Shown here: one piece after another, positions 9,935 through 24,200 of the stretch | Layout: each line of letters begins with the position of its first letter | Position numbering within the stretch: the first letter of the stretch is position 1 | Source of the DNA: a virus | Reading direction: 5' to 3' (one strand) | IMG/VR virus record: IMGVR_UViG_3300025853_000082 | Location: 1 to 61,810 of that record | Length of the DNA: 61,810 nt | Position numbers and translations under genes: made by a program | Notes under the pieces: model-generated | Databases searched by the model: none | Seen by the model: only the letters and a program-made list of their open reading frames with translations | What the model was told of the DNA's origin: nothing

Positions 9935-10336
9935 ATGCCTGTAGAGAGAATTAGTAAATCATTTAAGGATATTAGTTTATCTCTTCAGGTCAATCCATTG
10001 ACTTATGATATTTTAGCGATTAAAAATGAAACCGCGATTGCAAGATCGGTTCGTAATCTGGTTTTAACTTTGCCAGGTGAAAGGTTTTTTAATCCAGATG
10101 TTGGATCTGATATTGGTAGATCTTTATTTGAAAATATTGATTCAATTTCTGCAGATGGTATTAAATCCCAAATTGAAAATACAATTAGAAATTATGAACC
10201 AAGAGTTTCATTAATTGATGTTATTGTAAATCCAATTTATGATAATAATGAATTTAACGTTACTATAAAATATAATATTATAGGTATAGATGTTCCACCA
10301 CAAAAGTTAGTTTTTGTATTACAGCCAACCCGATAA
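9935..10336 (+). CDS. 25: Baseplate wedge subunit gp25
   Basis: A 133-residue protein, practically the length of T4 gp25 (132). It shows the gp25/GpW-lysozyme-like family pattern: AIARSVRNLVLTLPGERFF (residues 35-53), DVGSDIGRSLFE, then the conserved EPR triad at 88-90 and a final beta region ending VLQPTR. gp25 forms the inner wedge next to gp6 and gp53 and helps initiate sheath polymerisation. Its stop is immediately followed by the gp6 start, so the two are tightly coupled. It has the late promoter at 9903. Confidence 0.95.
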   Translation: MPVERISKSFKDISLSLQVNPLTYDILAIKNETAIARSVRNLVLTLPGERFFNPDVGSDIGRSLFENIDSISADGIKSQIENTIRNYEPRVSLIDVIVNPIYDNNEFNVTIKYNIIGIDVPPQKLVFVLQPTR

Positions 10337-12250
10337 ATGGCAATAGTAAATTTTACAGACTTAGATTTTGATCAATTAAGGCAATCTATTAAGGATTACC
10401 TAGGATCAAGTTCAGATTTCACGGATTATGATTTTGAAGGATCGAATTTGTCGGTCTTGATAGATATTCTTGCATATAATACGTATATTTCCTCGTATAA
10501 CGCTAATATGATTAGCGGTGAGGTTTTTATTGATAGTGCAACACTAAGAGAAAATATTGTTTCCCTTGCAAGGAATATTGGATATGTTCCAAGATCAAGA
10601 ACTGCAGCAAGAGCAAATATATCCTTTTTTGTTGATGTTTCAAATTACGCATCAATTCCAAGAGTTATAACCTTAAATAGGGGTATAGTTTGTACTACGG
10701 AATCTGAGTTTAGTGGAGAAAGTTATACATTTGTTACTACAGAAGATATTTCAGTTCCTGTGGTAAATGGAGTTGCATTTTTTGAAAATATTGAAGTTTA
10801 TGAAGGAACTTTAGTAAGTTCAGAGTTTTTCGTAAATTCTCAGATACCAAACCCACCACAAAGATATATCATTGATAATGTAAATGTTGACATTAGCACT
10901 TTATCAGTTCGTGTATATACTAGTCCTTTATCCAGTCTTTCTACAAAATATTCTTTAGCACAGGATATTATTGATGTTGGATCGGATTCCAAGATTTTCT
11001 TTATTCAAGAAATACAAAATCAGTACTATGAAATAATCTTTGGTGATGGTATTTTTGGTGATAAATTACAAGAATCTAATTTGATTAATGCATCGTATGT
11101 GGTTTCGAATGGATCATTGGGAAATAATCTTTCACAATTTGCATTTGCTGGTAAGTTAGACTCTAATATTGGAATTATTACTCGCGGAATCTCAAATATT
11201 GTAACAAACACCAATTCATTTGGTGGATCTGAGATTGAATCTGTACAATCAATTAGAAATTACGCACCAAAATACTACTCTTCTCAAAATAGAGCAGTAA
11301 CCGCGAATGATTTTAAGGCAATTATCCCAAGAATATATCCAGAACTGGAGTCTGTTAATGTTTTTGGTGGTGAAGACTTAAATCCACCAAGATATGGAAA
11401 GGTTTTTGTTGCAGTTAAACCACAGAGTGGTACTTTTATATCTTCAAGTGCTGCTCAAAATTTGAAAAATCTTCTAAGAAAATATACAGTTGCTGGTATT
11501 GTAGTTGAAGTTATTGATTTGAAAAACTTATTCATTGAACTGGATACTACAATTTATTATAATGAAAATTTAACTAATAATGATCAAGTACCAAAAAATA
11601 AAGTAATATCCAATTTAGAAAAGTACTCAAAATCTCTTGAATCTGATAGTAGTGATATTAGATTTAAGTATAGTAAAGTTTTAAATATTATTGACGAAAG
11701 CGATGCTTCTATTACTTCAAACATTACTAAAGTCTCTTTGAGAAGAGATTTTAGGGCATCTATTAATCAATTTGCAGAATATGAAATTTGCTTTGGTAAC
11801 GAACTTTTTGTAAGAAATAGAGATGGGTTTAATATAAAAACATCTGGATTTAGTGTTGCTGGAATTAGTGGAACGGTTTACATTTCTGATAAACCAAATG
11901 CAAATTTAAAAACGGGAAGTTTATTCTTATTCAAAATATCAACAGAATCTGATGAACCTGTCCAGGTTAGACAATCTATTGGAACTGTAGATTATGTGAA
12001 AGGGGAAATTATATTGAATCCAATTAACATTGTTTCTACGATTATAGATAGTGGAGAATCTATTGTGGAAATTTCTGCCACACCAAAATCAAATGATGTT
12101 ATTGGTTTACAGGATCTTTATTTACAGCTTGATACCAATAAAATAACCGTTACTGCAGTTCGTGACAATATTTCTTCTGGAAATGATATTTCTGGAAGTA
12201 ATTATATTACAACCTCAAGTTATACGAATGGAAAATTAATTAGAGATTAA
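10337..12250 (+). CDS. 6: Baseplate wedge subunit gp6 (baseplate J family)
   Basis: A 637-residue protein close to T4 gp6 (660). The N-terminus has the typical VNFTDLDFDQLRQSIKDYLG and YDFEGSNLSVLIDILAYNTY, followed by TLRENIVSLARNIGYVPRS. The middle contains the baseplate-J core with AVTANDFKAIIPRIYPELES and VNVFGGEDLNPPRYGKVFVA. gp6 forms the ring that joins the six wedges and drives the hexagon-to-star change. It starts directly after the gp25 stop. Confidence 0.95.
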   Translation: MAIVNFTDLDFDQLRQSIKDYLGSSSDFTDYDFEGSNLSVLIDILAYNTYISSYNANMISGEVFIDSATLRENIVSLARNIGYVPRSRTAARANISFFVDVSNYASIPRVITLNRGIVCTTESEFSGESYTFVTTEDISVPVVNGVAFFENIEVYEGTLVSSEFFVNSQIPNPPQRYIIDNVNVDISTLSVRVYTSPLSSLSTKYSLAQDIIDVGSDSKIFFIQEIQNQYYEIIFGDGIFGDKLQESNLINASYVVSNGSLGNNLSQFAFAGKLDSNIGIITRGISNIVTNTNSFGGSEIESVQSIRNYAPKYYSSQNRAVTANDFKAIIPRIYPELESVNVFGGEDLNPPRYGKVFVAVKPQSGTFISSSAAQNLKNLLRKYTVAGIVVEVIDLKNLFIELDTTIYYNENLTNNDQVPKNKVISNLEKYSKSLESDSSDIRFKYSKVLNIIDESDASITSNITKVSLRRDFRASINQFAEYEICFGNELFVRNRDGFNIKTSGFSVAGISGTVYISDKPNANLKTGSLFLFKISTESDEPVQVRQSIGTVDYVKGEIILNPINIVSTIIDSGESIVEISATPKSNDVIGLQDLYLQLDTNKITVTAVRDNISSGNDISGSNYITTSSYTNGKLIRD

Positions 12251-12255
12251 TAGAA

Positions 12256-15200
12256 ATGCAAAGCACAAGAGTTAAAATTAGTAATGTTGTAAAGAATCAA
12301 CTCCCAAATTTTGTTAGGGAGACTTACCCTTTAGTTGAAAAACTATTCCAAGAATATTACGCTGGATTAGAATATCAGGGTGGTGTACTGGACATACTTC
12401 AAAATATTGATAAGTATGTAAAACTTGACAATATTGCATCTCTAATTGAATATACGGAATTAACTCAAGATATTTCTTTTGCTGATGATAGTATTCGCGT
12501 ATCTAGTACTAGAGGATTTCCTGATAGTTATGGATTGATTCAAATCGATTCTGAGGTTATTTTATACAAGTCAAAAACATATAATACATTTAATGATTGT
12601 GTTAGAGGTTTTAGTGCGATTACCTCATATGAAGATGGTCTAGATTTTCAAAAAACTAATGCAAGCGATCATTTAAATTCTGCATCTGTCAAAAATTTAA
12701 ATATTTTATTCTTAAATGAGTTCTTTAAGAAAATAAAAACTCAATTTGCACCAGGATTTGAGAATAGAAAGTTTTTTTCTAGCGATACTCTAAGCGTAAA
12801 TAAAAATCTTTTGATCAAACAGTTAAAAGATTTTTATACTTCTAAAGGAACTGATGCTTCCTATAAAATTTTATTTAAAGCATTATTTGGGGATGATGTT
12901 AAAGTCATCAAACCAAGAGATTATTTGATTAGACCTTCAGATGCTCAATATAGAATTAATCAGGAATTAGTTATTGAAGCAATTGAAGGAGATCCAAAAG
13001 ACTTAGTTAATACTACAATTTTCCAAAATACTCTATCAATTGATGGTGAAGAATTTATATCCTCTGCATATGGAACTGTAAATAAAGTTGAAACAATTAC
13101 AAGAAAGGATAAAACTTACTATACCATAGGTCTTGACTTTGATTTCAATAAAGATATTAATCTTAGAGGATCGGTCTATGGTGAATTTGTTATCGGTCCA
13201 AAAACTATTATTTTGGAAAGAATTGACATCGGATCTTCGTCAATTACCGTAGATTCTACATATGGATTTCCAGAAACTAATGGAAAGTTGGTTGTATATT
13301 ATGAAGATGGTACAACTCAACAAATCGATTATCAAAGAAAAAATTTGAATCAGTTTTTGGGTTGCTCTGGAATCAATAGAAATATTGATTCTAAAACGGA
13401 AATTTACTTGGATTATGTTTGTGAAGGTGGATTAACGGTTGGTAATGATGAAAATCCAATTAAGTTTAGAATTACTGGAGTTTTATCAGATCCTGTAGTT
13501 GATAAAAATTCTCGTTATATTGTTCCTGGAAATAGAATAAATTTAAGAACTTTAGGAAAAGATATTAAAGATCCTCAATTTAACTGTTGGAGATTGAATA
13601 TATCACCATCTTATAAAATAAAAAATTTATCATTAATCAATACACTAAACAATATTTTTAGAGTTCAATTAAGTGACAAACATCTTTTCAATTTGGGAGA
13701 TGGTGCAAGATTAATATCAACTTCCGGATTGCTTAATGAGTATAAAGCTGTAGTTGAATCCATTGTCGATGATTTTTCTATAAATGTTTCATTGCCATTT
13801 AATTTTGATTCTACGCAAGAATATAATATTGAAAGAGAAATTTCTAAATTCACTTACAATTATAATTCTGAAGTATTTGATAATAATGATATCTACATTA
13901 CTGACACTCAAAATACTTATAGAGATTCTGGTGGAAGTTTATATCTTGCATCACAATCTTTACCAAAATATGGAAAGGAATCATTAATTATTACTGATGA
14001 TACTGTTGTTTTGGGTGAAGATTTCTTTATTAGTGAAGAACAAAACCCAAGCAATCCTCAAATTTTAGATAAGGTTTTAAATATTGGAAAAAATGCCTTT
14101 GTTACTGGGGATGCTTTGTATTATCAAAGTGGAGAAGGAGTCAATTCTTTAAATATTGCAAATGGAGTTTACTATGTCAAAGCATTGGGTACATTTAGTA
14201 ATTCCACAAAAATAAAACTTTCAAGTAGTAGAAGTAATCTTGATAATAATATTTTTATTGATGTTTCAGTAAATTCTCCAACTTCTAAACTTACTGGAAA
14301 TCAGAATAAAATATTTAAGTCTACCAATGAATTAATATTTTTCCAAAATCAAAGTGAAAATTCTAATCAGAATTTTTCTAGAAAAATTTCTCCAAAAAAT
14401 ATTTTCAAAAAAGTATCTTCTCCAGAAATACCTAAAGAAAAAACTTTAACACCTTCGGGAACTATTGGCGTTTTGGCAAATGGAGTTGAGATTGCTAATT
14501 ATAAGTCAAATGATTTTATATATTATGGATCTATACAAAAAATTGATGTAAAGTCTTTGGGTTCTGGATATGATGTAATAAATCCACCAATTTTAAATAT
14601 TTCTGACAAATCAGGAACTGGAGCTTCTGTAATATCTCATGTTCAAGGATTTTTGGAAAAAATTGACGTTTTAGGGGGTGGTTTTGATTGGGATGGAATT
14701 CCTGAAATAAAAATATCAGGAGGAAATGGATTTGGTGCAATAGCAATTCCTGAAATGACAGTTTTTGATCATTTTGTAGAATTTGTTGCAAATACTAATC
14801 AAATAGATGTTACGACTGCAACTCCAACATCAGGAAATATAACTTTTAGTATAAAACATAAATTTTATGAGGGTGAAAGAATTTTATATGATTACACCGA
14901 CGCTCCTCTTGAAGGATTGGAAAGAGAAATTGATTATTTTGTTTCTCCGGAAACAGATTTTACTCTAAAGGTATATAAAAACTTTACAGATTCTATTAAT
15001 AGAGAAAATGCAATTGAGTTTGAATTAGATTCTCTTGCTTCAGGAAAGCACTTTTTGAAAAGTGCTAACAAAAAATCAACTATAGGTTCTATAAAAATTA
15101 CAAGAACCGGAGAAAATTATACCAATAAAAAGATCGTATTTTCAAATTCGAATGTAGATTTATATAAAAATTCTATAAAAATTGAAGATCATGGATATAA

Positions 15201-18200
15201 AACGGGAGAGGTTATAGTATATAATTCTAGTGGATCTCCCATATCTGGATTATCAACAAATACAGAATATTATGTAAATGTAATAAATTCTAACGAATTT
15301 AATTTGTGTGGAATTAATACAGTTCCAGGAAATCCGCCAGATTTCAACTTAAAAAGAAGTATTTTTGTAAACTTTGAAAATTTTGGTTCTGGTTCTTATG
15401 AAATAAACTATAGACCAATAAGAGTTGATATTGTTGGTAATTTTAAGAATAAGTCTTTACCTCTTGATGATATTAAACCAAATATTATTCCCGCATTTAG
15501 GGGTTCTATTGTATCGACTTGCATCGAAAATTCTGGTTTAAATTATGGTTCTTCTGATATATTAAATTATAACAGACAGCCAAATATTGAGGTTAGAAAT
15601 GGTTCGGGCGCTGAGTTGAAAGCAATTATTTCAAATGGACAAATAAAGAGAGTATTGATTGTTAATGGTGGTTCATTTTACAATTCAACTCCTACTATAG
15701 AAATACAAGGTGAGGGGAGTGGGGCAAAACTAGTACCAATTATTTCCAATGGAAGAATTGTTGAAGTAAATGTAATTTCTGAAGGTATAAACTATAAAAC
15801 CAATGGAACACTTTTAAATGTTATTTCTTCAGGTTCTGGCGCTTCTTTTGATGCGGTAATTCAAAAGTGGAATGTCAATTCTGTTGAAAGAGCAATTCTG
15901 AAAAAGCAAATATTGAATAATGATGTATTTTTACTTGATACTAAAAATGAATATGGCGAAAGAATTACTCAAATAACTCATTCATATGCTCCAAGAAGAC
16001 TAAGAGAAGACTTACTTGTTTCTAAAAGAATTGGTGGTAATGATTTTTATAAAAAAGATCTTGAGATTGTTGATGGAAGAGAATCTATAACATCAGAATA
16101 TCACTCTCCTATTATTGGGTGGGCATATGACGGAAATCCAATTTATGGTCCATTTGGATTTGCAAATCCTTCTGGTGGAGGTTCAATTAAAAAATTAAGT
16201 ACAGGTTATCGAACAATATCTGGTACAAATAGACCAAGTTTGAATGATTTTCCTTTAGGATTTTTTGTTGAGGACTATGTTTTTGTTGGAGATGGTGATC
16301 TTGATGATTATAATGGAAGATTTTGTGTAACACCAGAGTTTCCAAATGGAATATATGCATATTTTTCATCTTTGGGTGGATATGATGCTCAATTCAGCAC
16401 AACTTACCTTAGACCTAGTTTCCCATATTTTATTGGAAATTATTTTAAGTCGAAAGTAATAGACTTTAATTTTGATATAAGTGCAAATCAAAATATAATT
16501 TCATTTGAAGAAAATCAACTTATAAGAAATACAAACCAATACAATTTACTTAGCGATACTTCTACTTATAATTACATTTTTAATCCAATTGAATATGAAA
16601 ATCAACTGAATAGTGTTTCTAGAACTCAAAGAGGTATAATTGAAACAGTTGATGTCATATCTGGTGGAGAAAATTATAAGGTAGGAGATATTATAGAATT
16701 TGGTGAAGATGAAAATGGGAATAAATCTTTTGCCGAGGTTTCTGAAGTAAAGGGTAAGGACGTTACTTCGATTATATTGGATTCATTTGGAATAGAGAAT
16801 GTTGAATTTGGGACATCAAATAATAAAAACACTATTATTGGAATATCCTCTTCACCACATGGTTTAAACGATAATGATGTTGTAAATATTATTGGTCTGA
16901 ATGAACTCCTTACAAATAAAGAAAAAAACGTAACGTCTATTGTTGATGTTACCTCAAATAGACTTGTATTAAATCAAGAACTTGGAGTGTCTACTCCAAA
17001 TGAATCTGAAAAAATAACAGTTGTTGGCAATTTAAAGCCAACAGCAATTAGATCTAATGATGTATATAAGATATTTAATGGAAATGATGTAGAATTTTTC
17101 AAAATCTTAAATGTAGACCCAATAAATTCTCAAATTAGAGTTTTGAGAAGTGGTGTTACAACATCATATCCTTCGGGAACCAGTCTTATTGAAGACCCTA
17201 GAGTTATTAGTGTTTCATCTGTTGATAATAACTCAACAATTACATATTCTGGAGAAAAGGATTATCCCGTAAATAAAGAATTATATTTTAATCCAGAAAT
17301 TTCTGTTGGTGTTGGAACTACTACAACAAATGCATTTATTGAAAAAAATTCATCAAACTACCAATGCGGAATTTCTTCTGATAGTTTAGTTGCAAATGAT
17401 CCAAATTTTAAAGTTGGTTTGGTGTTTAACAATTTAACAAATGTATCTGCATTTAGAGTTGGAGATTATGTTTCTCTGACAGGATCTACAGATACTACTT
17501 TCAATTCAATAATTGATAAGATAAAAGTTCTTAATGTTGGTATAAATTCAATTGTTTTAGATTATAATGTATCTTCCCTTACTACTGATCAAATAATTTC
17601 AATTGCGGGTTCTGGTGTTACTTCTTATGTAGATAAATGGATTACTAGAAGCATTCCTTCAAGAAGTATATACTTAAAGGACCACAGAATTAAGACTGGG
17701 GATAGGTTATTATACAAAAATAATGGTGGATCATCAATTTTAGTAAGTGGTCCCGTTGCTTTAGATGATTTTGATAATCTTTATGCATATGCATTTGATG
17801 AAAATCATATTGGAATTTCTACACAATATGTTGGTTTGAGTACAACAGGAGAATATTTAAATCCAGAAACTAATGAGTCGTTATTATATTTTGTATCTTC
17901 GGGAACTAGAGATTATCATAGCTTTAGAACTGATTTGGAAGTTCAAAAAGGTATTTTGACTAGAAATATTGCTAGAGTAAATACTTCATCAGATCCATCA
18001 CTATTTTACAATGAAAATATTTTTGTCAATCTTAAATCGAATGAACAAATAAGTGTAAAAGTAAAATATAATGATGCAAATAGAAGACTAGTATTTAATC
18101 CCAAATCTTATAATAATACCAACCTCGATAAAAATACATTAATTATTAATAATCATGGTTACTTTACAGGACAAAAGATTATTCATAATACATTATCTCC

Positions 18201-21200
18201 AACAGACCTTGAGAATGATAAAATTTATTATGTTGTTGTGGAAAATGAAAATGAATTTAAATTATCACTTACATATGAGGAGTCTATTAGAAGGAATCCA
18301 GTAGTTATTGATCTTACAACTCCATTATTTGGGGAAATATCCGAAGTTAATCCAAACATAAACCTTTATAGAAATGATACTGTCAATTTTGATTTGACCG
18401 ATTCTTCACTTTCTTTCATAAGCAATCAATCAAGTGTTCCTGCATTTGACTTTGACATTTATGAAGATGAAAATTTCTTGCAAAAGTTTTTAAAGACTAA
18501 AGATGATTCATCTTTTGAAGTAACTAAAACTGGTGTTATAGGAGTTACAAATAATGCAAAAGTAACTTTATCAATAAATGACACCACACCTAAAAAATTA
18601 TATTATAAGCTTACACTAGTTAATACTTCATTAAGCGTTCCAATTTCAAAAACTGAATATAGAATTGATGATGATAATATTAAAGAAAATAGCACAATAA
18701 CTATTTTGGATAGTGTATATTCTGGTCATAATAAAGTTTCTTTTACAGGAACTTCATTTTTTGATTATTTCTTAAAAAAGAAACCTGAAAAATCTTTTTA
18801 TTCTGGAACAAATGCATCTATTTTATATACTACAGACTCTTATTCAACTCTTGGGGAAATAACAAAAGCTTCTGTTCTTTCTAGAGATAGAAAGTACAGA
18901 GTTTTGCCAGGAATTACTTCTATTACCTCTAAAACAGGTACAGGTGCATTATTATTCCCATCCAGTAATAAGATTGGATCTGTGGCAAAAGTAGATCTTA
19001 AGAATATCGGATTTGATTATAGTGTTGACTATAGTTTACGTCCCACTGGAAATCTTCCTCAATTGATTAATGTTGAGCCTTTAAGTATTTTTGAAAGTAT
19101 TAAGGTTGTTTCTACTGGTAAGGATTATACTCTTACTCCAAATCTAGTCGTTATTGATGGGTTGTCTGGAAAGGTCGATACTCAATCTGAGTTAAAATTT
19201 GTTCCTGAAGAAGTTAAGGTTGAAATAATTCAAAATAGTTCTGGATTGTTTAATAAAACTCCTATAATTATTCCAATTAACAATTCCAATGGAATTACTG
19301 TAAGTTCTGTAAGTTACGTTCCTGAAGATAAGATTTTAACATTTACTTTAAATCAAGGGTTTAGTTCAACTGCAGATTTTCCTTTCGATGATGGAGATAG
19401 AGTTCTATTAGAAAACTTCAAAGTAAATGATGTCAATGTAGATCCAATAACAAATGAAGTAACCTTTAATGAAAATGTTAAGGGAATTAATTCTTCAAAT
19501 TATAATTATGCATTATTCACAGTCAGTAATGTTGCTAAGGGTATTGGTGGAAATGTTTCTAGATTTTCTATTGATATGTCAGAATATCTTGAAGGAGATG
19601 AAATTCCTGGAGAATATAGACCTGTAAATACGTTTGGATATTTTGTTCCAGAAAAATATTTCCCAACTTTTAATATAACTCTTCAGAAAAATAACTTTAT
19701 TCTTGGAGAAGAGGTATTTACTTCTAGTGGATTTACTGGAATAGTAGAATATTGGGATAGAGACAATGAATTTGTAAGCGTTCTTTCTGGGGATAAATTT
19801 ATAACTGGTGACAGAATTACGGGAAGAACATCAAATTTGAGTGGAATAGTTGGAAAAGTTCAGTTCTATGATGCAGAATATAAGGTTGGGTCTTCTTCCG
19901 TGGTATCTAGAGGATGGGATACCAGAGTTGGATTCTTGAATGATAATACTCAAAGAATACAAGATAGTTTTTACTATCAATATTTCTCATATGACCTGAA
20001 ATCAAAAACTCAGTTTTCTGAATGGCAAGATGCTGTATCAAGTTTAAATCATGCTTCCGGATTTAAAAAGTTTTCAACTTTTGAAGTTGAATCTACACCA
20101 GATGAAGTAAACAGAACTTCAATTTCATATTCCGAATTGAACTCAGTTTCTGATATATTCTCAATTGTTGATATCAATTCATATGTTGATTTTGATATGG
20201 TTTCAGAAAATACATACCTTCTTGATGGTAGAACTGTATCTGACCAAGTGGTATTTAATACAATACCTGTTCAAGACTATGCAGAATCTATTAATAATAG
20301 AGTTTTGGTGATTGAGGATATTAGTAGTCAATTTAATAATGTACCAAGAGATGAGAGATTTGTTGTTGTTGACAAATTCCCAATATTCCAGACTAGATAT
20401 AGAAAATACTTTGCATATGTTAAAGATAAACTATTCTTTAATGAAAGGCAATTTGGTTTAATTTCTTTAATTCATGATGATTTGGAAGGTTATATTGGAC
20501 AATATGGTCAAGTAGAAACTTTTGGGGAGTTGGGGACATTTGAATTTAGAATTAGAGGATTCTTTGGAGAAATTACATTCAATCCATTTGACTTTGAATT
20601 TAATGATTTTGATATTGAACTTGTATCTTATAGTTTATTTGATACATTTGTTGGATTGGGGTCAACTTCTCAAGAAACTTATTCTTTAGGTACAGTTGTT
20701 ACTTTTACAAACCAAACTGCATCAATTTCCGCCGGAACCACATCTGCAATTGAAATTGCTAGAGTTGGAACTGAATACAAAGCAAATAAATTGCTGACAA
20801 CATTAAATGATGAAAATGGTGATTATAGAGAATCTGTGGAACTTAATATTGTTAGTGATGGTAATGATGTTTATATAACAGAATATGGAAAATTATTTAC
20901 AAAAGCATTAAATCCTCCAATTGGATATGCGGCATATTCTGCAAGAATTTCTGGAGACGATATTATCGTAGAAGCAACTCCTTCAGTATCTTATGGTGCC
21001 ACACTAGAAGTTAATACGGTATCAACCTCCATTGATACTGACTTTGATGCTATTGATACAGATCTTCTAGTTCTTTCAAATACTAGACTTGAAAGTGGAA
21101 TTGTAAATATTGGAATAACAACAAATACTGCTGAAGTTCATCGTCATAATAGAGTTTATGGTGGAGCATATTATTATGCTGTTGTCACTTCAAATTTTGG

Positions 21201-24200
21201 AGGATTTAATTCAAAACTCCAAGCTCTTGAAATTGTAACTGTTAATAATGATTCTGATGCATATATTACTGTTTATGGTAGTGTTTTAAATGATCCAACC
21301 GTAAATACACTTGGAGATTTTAGTGTTTCCGTTTCCGGTAAAAATTGCATATTATCATTTACACCTGCAGTTGCTGGTGAAAATATTGCTATTAAGTTTT
21401 TCTATCAAGGCGTTAAGACTATTACGGAAAATCCAGAAAATCCTGATGAATTGATTTTAGATTTAAATGAATCACAAATTAATTCATATACCACGGATTA
21501 TATTGGAACTCAGAATGAAATTAAAAGAAAGTTTGATTTATTCTATGATGGATATCCTATTTTAAGAAGAACTTTTAATGCATCAAGTTTTACATCAGTT
21601 GATCTTAATAATGATAAGTTGATTATTCCAAATCATTACTTCAGTACTGGTGAAGAAGTTACTTATGATACTAATGGTGATGATCCAATTGGAATTGCTT
21701 TAACTTCAGTTCCTGGAATAGGATTGACTGATATACTACCTACAAAACTTTACATTATTAAAGATAATAATTTAAGTGTTAGAGTCGCAGCTTCTGCATC
21801 TCAAGCACTAAAATCTGTTCCAGATTATCTTGATTTGATTTCATATGGAACAGGAACAACTCATACTTTAACTGGAAAAAGAGGGAATGAAAGATCATTA
21901 ATTACTATTGACAATATGATCCAATCTCCTATAGTTTCAACTTCATTTGAAACTACTTTGGCAGAACCTTTGGGTCTAAAAGATGTTAGGGTAAAAGTTA
22001 CAAATCCAGATGTTTTTGTTGGTGGTGACGTATTTAGAGTTGATGATGAAATACTCCGCGTTAAAGTTGTTGGATTTGGTGCAACTAATACATTATTGGT
22101 AAATAGATTCTGGTTGGGAACATTGCCATCCACTCATGATATTGGTGCTGGATGTACAAAATATTCTGGAGATTATAATATTGTTGATAATACAATTCAT
22201 TTTTATGATGCTCCATATGGTAAAGTTCCCATCACACCAAAAGATCCTAAACCAGATGAGGTTGATTTTGTAGGAATTTCGACAAGTTCATCTTTCTCTG
22301 GAAGGATATTTAATAAATCAGGTCAAATTAATGGATTGAGTCCAACATATTCCGATAATGTTTTAGTTGATGATATTTCCGAGCAGTTTACTGGTATTAG
22401 AAGTGAGTTTACACTAACATCAACCGATCCAGCTCTCAGCGGAGTTTCTACTTCGAATTTATTTGTTCTCATTAAAAATATTCTACAGATACCTTTTGAT
22501 GAACAGAGAAATATAGATGGAGCATTTACTTTAGGTCAAACTCCTGGTGGAGATCCAACAATAATATTCAAACAATCTCAAGAAGTTTCTAATCTTGAAG
22601 ATATAAATTCAACAAATTTACCTTCTGGTGGAATAATAGTCAGTACTGGATCAACATTTGGGCATGGATATCAGACATTGAGGACTCCAGGAGCATCAGT
22701 TACTATTGATAACACTGGATCAATTTCGAATATAACAATCGGATCAACTGGAAGTGGTTATAGATTGGTTGATGGGAAGGAAATTTTTGTTACTACTTCA
22801 ACAATTTCTTCTTCCGGTTCAAATATATTAACTATAAACGAAGAAAGAAGTTTGTTTGATAAACTTCCATATTCATCAAGACCTTTATGCAGTACTGGAA
22901 TAGGAACTATTTGCAATGATTTGGAAATCTCATCATACGATCCTATTACTTCTACTATTACACTATCTGATAATTTGGATGAAGATATTCCTTCAGGTTC
23001 TATAGTTTCTATAAAATTAACTGAATTGACTTCTGAAATTGTAGATATTGGAATTAGAACTGAAAGTACTGTAGATTATGATGTAAACTATATTGGATTT
23101 ACCACGGTAATTTCCGGTTCAATTTCAACAAATATAAATTTTGTCAATCCTGGAATATCATTTACTAGTTTTTATGATGTATTTGAAACTTTATCTTCAG
23201 AACCATCATCTATTGGTTCTACTGTAGTTTATGTAAACACTGTAAGAAATATAAACAATATAAACAATTATATTTCAATAAACAATGATAAAAATGTAAA
23301 AATTGTGGGAATTGGAAATACTTTTATAACTATAGATACTCCATTAACTTCCAATATTTTATCTAATGAAAAGGTAACTATAAGAAGATTTTCTCCTCCA
23401 GAAATTGTATTTGATTCTCCAATAGGATATTATGAAATTCCGTTAATTTATAGTTCAACTTCACCTTCTATTGGAATAGGAACTGGAGCAAAAATTAATT
23501 TGGTTGTTGGAGAGGAAGGCAGAGTTATTGACTTTAAATTTACAAATAATGGATATGGATATAGACCATTTGAGGTATTGACTGTACCAACTGGAGGACT
23601 AACTGGAATACCTCTTGATCAGTCAACTGCATTTGAAGAATTCAAATTGTTTATCGATGATGTATATGATACAAAATTCTCTGCTTGGTCTATAGGAGAT
23701 TTGCAAGTTATTGATAATTTTGATGATTTATTTGATAATTCTAGAAGAGTTTTCCCAATCAAAATTAATGGTGAGCAAAAATCAATTAGAGCTAAAAAAG
23801 GTTCTAACATTGATATTCAAGCAGTATTATTAGTTTTATATAATGACATTTTACAAGTTCCAGGAAAGGGATATACTTTTACTGGTGGAAGTATTATTAC
23901 TTTCCCCGAAGCTCCCAAATTTGGAGACACTGTTTCCATAATATTCTATAGAGGAAATGGTGACACTGATGTTGTAGATGTTGATGTATTAGAGTCGGTA
24001 AAAATTGGAGATTCTATATTCATTACTAGTGACGATAAGAAACTCATTCAAAATGAAAGAATTGTTTCAGATGTTGTATCTTCTGATTTTGTAAACACAT
24101 TAATTTATAATGATAGGGGAATAAGTAATGACTTTGAATTACTTAGACCAATAACTATCGCAAAACAAACTGAAGATTTTGTTATTGATAATCAATTTAT